Positions 61,340 to 64,000 of a stretch of 64,000 bases of DNA are shown piece after piece. The translations under genes and the position numbers were made by a program. Positions within the stretch are counted from its first letter, which is position 1. Each line of letters starts with the position of its first letter. The stretch is from contig PHAB01000012.1 of assembly GCA_002840275.1 (NCBI GenBank), positions 1-64,000 on the forward strand, given 5' to 3'. Source of the stretch: Firmicutes bacterium HGW-Firmicutes-14. GTDB lineage: Bacteria; Bacillota; Thermincolia; Thermincolales; UBA2595. The notes under the pieces were generated by a model. It made no database searches. It was not told where the DNA came from and worked only from the letters and a program-made list of their open reading frames with translations.

Positions 61340-62065
61340 ATGAAAATGACAGCTGAAAACATGAAAAAGGACATTCCGGAACTGGGAGCAATTGTGCAGA
61401 GGGACAGGGAAACCTATGCCATTGCCCCGCATTTGCCAGGCGGAATCACTAATACAGCCACTTTGAGGAAACTGGTGGATATTGGTGAGAAATACGGCTG
61501 TAAGCTGGTTAAGGTAACTTCAGCCCAGCGCATTGCCCTGGTAGGTTTAAAAGAAGAGGACCTGGAAAATATATGGACAGAGCTTGAAATTGACAAGGGC
61601 TCTGCCATAGGGTTCTGTGTAAGGAGTGTGAAAATATGCCCGGGCATAGATTTTTGTAAAAGGGCGAAACAGGATTCAGTGGGTGTGGGTCTGGCTATTG
61701 ATAAGAAATATCATGGGATGCCTCTGCCCAACAAATTTAAAATCGGTGTCAGCGGATGCCCAAATTCCTGTGCTGAGAGTGCGGTCAAGGATATTGGTAT
61801 AATAGGTGCAGCAAAAGGTTTTAAAATCTTGGTTGGCGGAAATGCGGGCGGCCAGCCCAGGATAGCGGAGACCATATATGAAGACAAAACCGCGGATGAA
61901 GCCCTGAAAATTGTAGATGATATTATCACATTGTACGAAAAAGCAGCCAGTAAGGGGCAGAGGCTGAGCAAATTTATCGATAAAATAGGAGTTGAAAACC
62001 TGGTCAGGTATATTGATGCCCCGGTCGGGGATAAGGAAAGAATACTGGTGGAAATAAAAGAGTAA
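61340..62065 (+). CDS. Small nitrite/sulfite reductase-like siroheme Fe-S protein
   Basis: A 241-aa protein matching one half of the nitrite/sulfite reductase family: an N-terminal ferredoxin-like half-domain (about 15-85) and the 4Fe-4S/siroheme motifs CPGIDFC (about residue 97) and GCPNSC (about 138). It is much shorter than the dissimilatory enzymes and has no partner subunit nearby. Proteins of this type are common in strict anaerobes; the reaction is unknown. ATG 61340 or 61346 (spacing favours 61346). It has a strong promoter and is 82 nt ahead of desulfoferrodoxin. Confidence 0.8.
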   Translation: MKMTAENMKKDIPELGAIVQRDRETYAIAPHLPGGITNTATLRKLVDIGEKYGCKLVKVTSAQRIALVGLKEEDLENIWTELEIDKGSAIGFCVRSVKICPGIDFCKRAKQDSVGVGLAIDKKYHGMPLPNKFKIGVSGCPNSCAESAVKDIGIIGAAKGFKILVGGNAGGQPRIAETIYEDKTADEALKIVDDIITLYEKAASKGQRLSKFIDKIGVENLVRYIDAPVGDKERILVEIKE

Positions 62066-62147
62066 AACAGCTGATGTTGGATAACAACTGTTATATCCCT
62101 GATTGCGGATGTTCGAAGTGTGCTGAATAAAAAAGGAGGAATCTGTT

Positions 62148-62525
62148 ATGACAGAACTGAATCAGATTTATAAATGTGATGGGTGTGGAAATATAGTTGA
62201 AGTGGTTCATACAGGCAACGGTCAGTTGGTTTGCTGTGAAAAACCGATGCAGCAGAAAAAAGCCAATGACCAGGATGCCGTAGTGGAAAAACATGTCCCG
62301 GTGGTAGAAACTACTGACAGTGGATTAAAAGTGACCGTTGGGAGCGTGATTCACCCGATGGAGGAGAAGCATTACATTGAATGGATTGAAGTTATCACCG
62401 ATAACAGGGTTTACCGTAAATACCTCAAACCCGGCCAGGAGCCTGTGGCTGAGTTTTGCCCGGTTGGTGATATTTTGGAGGTCAGGGAATATTGTAACCT
62501 GCACGGTTTATGGAAAACCAGCTGA
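62148..62525 (+). CDS. dfx: Desulfoferrodoxin (superoxide reductase)
   Basis: A 125-aa two-domain superoxide reductase. The N-terminal desulforedoxin centre uses CDGC and CC (about residues 9-12 and 28-29), and the catalytic Fe site uses His in EKHVP, HPMEEKHY and Cys/His in CNLHGLW. It reduces superoxide to hydrogen peroxide in anaerobes. AAGGAGGA lies before ATG 62148. Confidence 0.95.
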   Translation: MTELNQIYKCDGCGNIVEVVHTGNGQLVCCEKPMQQKKANDQDAVVEKHVPVVETTDSGLKVTVGSVIHPMEEKHYIEWIEVITDNRVYRKYLKPGQEPVAEFCPVGDILEVREYCNLHGLWKTS

Positions 62526-62583
62526 CAACGGGAAAAGGGTGGACGGCTGTGATGGGTATTGAATAATTTGCTAAATATTAACG

Positions 62584-62613
62584 GGCTGCGGATATAGTAA
62601 ATTATCCGCAGCC
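62584..62613. terminator. Bidirectional terminator
   Basis: GGCTGCGGATA and TATCCGCAGCC pair perfectly around TAGTAAAT between the convergent dfx and cytochrome genes. Confidence 0.7.
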
Positions 62614-62652
62614 TGCTTGCTTGTGCCTGCACTTGCCGGTATATGGGTAAAG

Positions 62653-63777
62653 CTATTCCACATAAGGAGCTTTAGGTACAGCTGCCTTAGTCTGATCAGG
62701 TTTAAAGGTATGGCTGCGGATATCAGCTTCAGTGGCACTCTTAGCCCGTTTTGGCATATAATTATCAAGGTATGGTTTCTGCAGCTTCACATTGGCCGCA
62801 ACTTGACCTTCCTTATGGCATGATTCACAAAGTTGGTCCACAGGCCGCTTTAACGGAATTTCACCTTTAGGACCTTTGGATTCATGAGGTGCGTGGCAAT
62901 AATCGCAAGAAGCTGCCTCTTTGGCATAGTGTTTACTTTGGATAAAATCATTGTATTGTTGATGATGCTTTTTAGAAGCTCCGTCCGGGAAGAAAGCCGG
63001 TTTTTCCTTGGCCAATTCTTCTTGAGACGGTGTTAATGGTTTCATGAATTTGGCAAAGTCCCCGCCTGGGATATAGCCCAGGGCATCTTCGCGGACGCCC
63101 TTTTCTTCCGGCCCGCGGACGTGGCACTGACCACAGGTTTCAATTTTTTGTTTATAACTGAGTTTTGCAGGGTTAATAATTTTCTCCTGCGTGTTAGAAG
63201 CATGTTTTGCTCCAGGGCCGTGACAGGCTTCACAACCAATACCTGCTTCGTTTATTTTCGCCCCCAATTCTTTCTGATAACCTGTCGTATGACAAGCAAT
63301 ACATATATCTTCCCAGTGGCGATGTTCTTGATTCCAGTCATCAGCGTGATAGGGCTGCCAGGAACTGGTTTCAATTATCCATTCAGCCGGCAGGATAAGG
63401 AAATTATCATCTTTTTTGACAACATAACGTTGTTTCCATTGGGAACCGATAGTATAAACAATATCTTCTTTTTTGAAATCCTTGGCTGTTTCAAAGGGAT
63501 TACCTGTTTTAGAAAAGTTGCCAATGATAACACCTGCTTGTTTTGCATCTTGAACCATTTTACGGTGCAGGTTGTTTTCCCAACCGTCATAGATTTCTCC
63601 ATGGCAGCCCTGGCATTTTTCAGAACCTGCATAACCGGCCTGTTCGGCCACCGGAGGATTTGGTTCTTCTTTAGCCGGGCGTTCTTCCGCCGGTTTCTTG
63701 GCACAACCACCCAGCCAAAGGGAGACAAGGACACAAAGAGTTGTTAAAAACAGTAAAAGAGTTTTGTTTCCTTTCAA
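62653..63777 (-). CDS. Hexaheme c-type cytochrome lipoprotein
   Basis: A 374-aa exported protein with six CXXCH heme-binding motifs (CQGCH, CIACH, CEACH, CGQCH, CDYCH, CESCH) and a lipoprotein signal (lipobox LGGC near residue 25). It resembles the cytochrome c554/multiheme family. Anchored outside the membrane, it could pass electrons to external acceptors such as minerals or to a reductase. AGGAGG precedes the start at 63777. No other heme gene is nearby. Confidence 0.9.
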   Translation of the reverse strand: MKGNKTLLLFLTTLCVLVSLWLGGCAKKPAEERPAKEEPNPPVAEQAGYAGSEKCQGCHGEIYDGWENNLHRKMVQDAKQAGVIIGNFSKTGNPFETAKDFKKEDIVYTIGSQWKQRYVVKKDDNFLILPAEWIIETSSWQPYHADDWNQEHRHWEDICIACHTTGYQKELGAKINEAGIGCEACHGPGAKHASNTQEKIINPAKLSYKQKIETCGQCHVRGPEEKGVREDALGYIPGGDFAKFMKPLTPSQEELAKEKPAFFPDGASKKHHQQYNDFIQSKHYAKEAASCDYCHAPHESKGPKGEIPLKRPVDQLCESCHKEGQVAANVKLQKPYLDNYMPKRAKSATEADIRSHTFKPDQTKAAVPKAPYVE

Positions 63778-64000
63778 AATGTTGCCTCCTTAAGTCAGCG
63801 TATAGTTTAGTGTTAATATTTCCAGATGTATTTTTATTACTCATGACGGCAAAAGTTGGCATTGAGAAGACGAAAGCTGGGAGTTTGCGAACACAAGAAA
63901 AGGCTATTGGAGAATTTCCTATAGCCCACTATTATCTCGTATTTTACTGAACTAACGCCTTGTTAGGTTGGTTTAAGCATGTTGAAGTGTCGCCGGTACC
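63778..64000. other. Upstream region of the cytochrome gene (window edge)
   Basis: 223 nt without a supported gene. The cytochrome ribosome site is at about 63781-63789 on the minus strand. No promoter is clear enough to call. Confidence 0.4.

Overview
The window looks like a chromosomal segment of an anaerobic, endospore-forming, Gram-positive bacterium of the Peptococcaceae/Desulfitobacterium/Thermincola type. The support is a pyrrolysine-dependent methylamine methyltransferase locus of the bacterial kind, spore genes (spmA, spmB, pdaA, a Mn-catalase-like coat-type protein), a tungsten-type aldehyde:ferredoxin oxidoreductase, oxygen-defence proteins of anaerobes (FprA flavodiiron protein, desulfoferrodoxin) and a multiheme c-type lipoprotein. 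The species cannot be fixed from the sequence alone.

Region 1 (1-17.7 kb) is a methylamine-utilisation island. It holds a RamA-like corrinoid activator (5' end outside the window), an MtrH-type methyltransferase, an MtaA/MtbA-type methyltransferase, three corrinoid proteins, two trimethylamine methyltransferases (mttB) and a dimethylamine methyltransferase (mtbB). All three amine methyltransferases are interrupted by one in-frame UAG at the position expected for pyrrolysine (6686-6688, 8920-8922, 12993-12995), and their open frames continue through conserved sequence to a normal stop. A near-perfect sigma-54 promoter (4926-4943) with upstream palindromes precedes the corrinoid-mttB-mttC-mtbB cluster, and two sigma-54 activators lie at the end of the island. 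A DUF2284 protein, a MoxR ATPase and a VWA protein sit between the methyltransferases; the MoxR/VWA junction carries a dnaX-like slippery site. No pyl genes are in the window.

Region 2 (17.8-23.7 kb) starts with a sigma-A promoter, a cobalamin riboswitch and an intrinsic terminator, followed by an ECF transporter (double ATPase, T and S components) and then a ferredoxin, an aldehyde ferredoxin oxidoreductase and a MoaD-like protein. This suggests B12-controlled uptake feeding the corrinoid-hungry methylamine system, with the oxidoreductase probably in the same transcript.

Region 3 (23.7-37.9 kb) is cell-envelope and housekeeping: UppS-like, cardiolipin synthase, PdaA, a PG-binding/beta-propeller protein, L,D-transpeptidase, SpmA/SpmB, MBL hydrolase, aldose epimerase, DUF218 protein, M50 protease, FprA and threonine synthase.

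Region 4 (37.9-41.9 kb) is a small A+T-rich scar: two 57-bp 3' fragments of a tRNA-Ala(GGC) gene bracket a HIRAN-domain ORF, a broken ORF and a RelB/RelE-like toxin-antitoxin pair. Beyond them lie a long inverted repeat, an antitoxin with a truncated toxin, an orphan IS200/IS605-like end hairpin and a decayed kdpD.

Region 5 (41.8-64 kb) is again mostly core: pseudouridine synthase, NOL1/NOP2/Sun rRNA methyltransferase, UV endonuclease, a MITE-like palindrome, a two-component system with two lipoproteins, DUF815 ATPase, Mn-catalase-like protein, lipid kinase, subtilase, AarF kinase, a MarR-controlled ABC exporter pair, a small siroheme reductase-like protein, desulfoferrodoxin and a hexaheme cytochrome.
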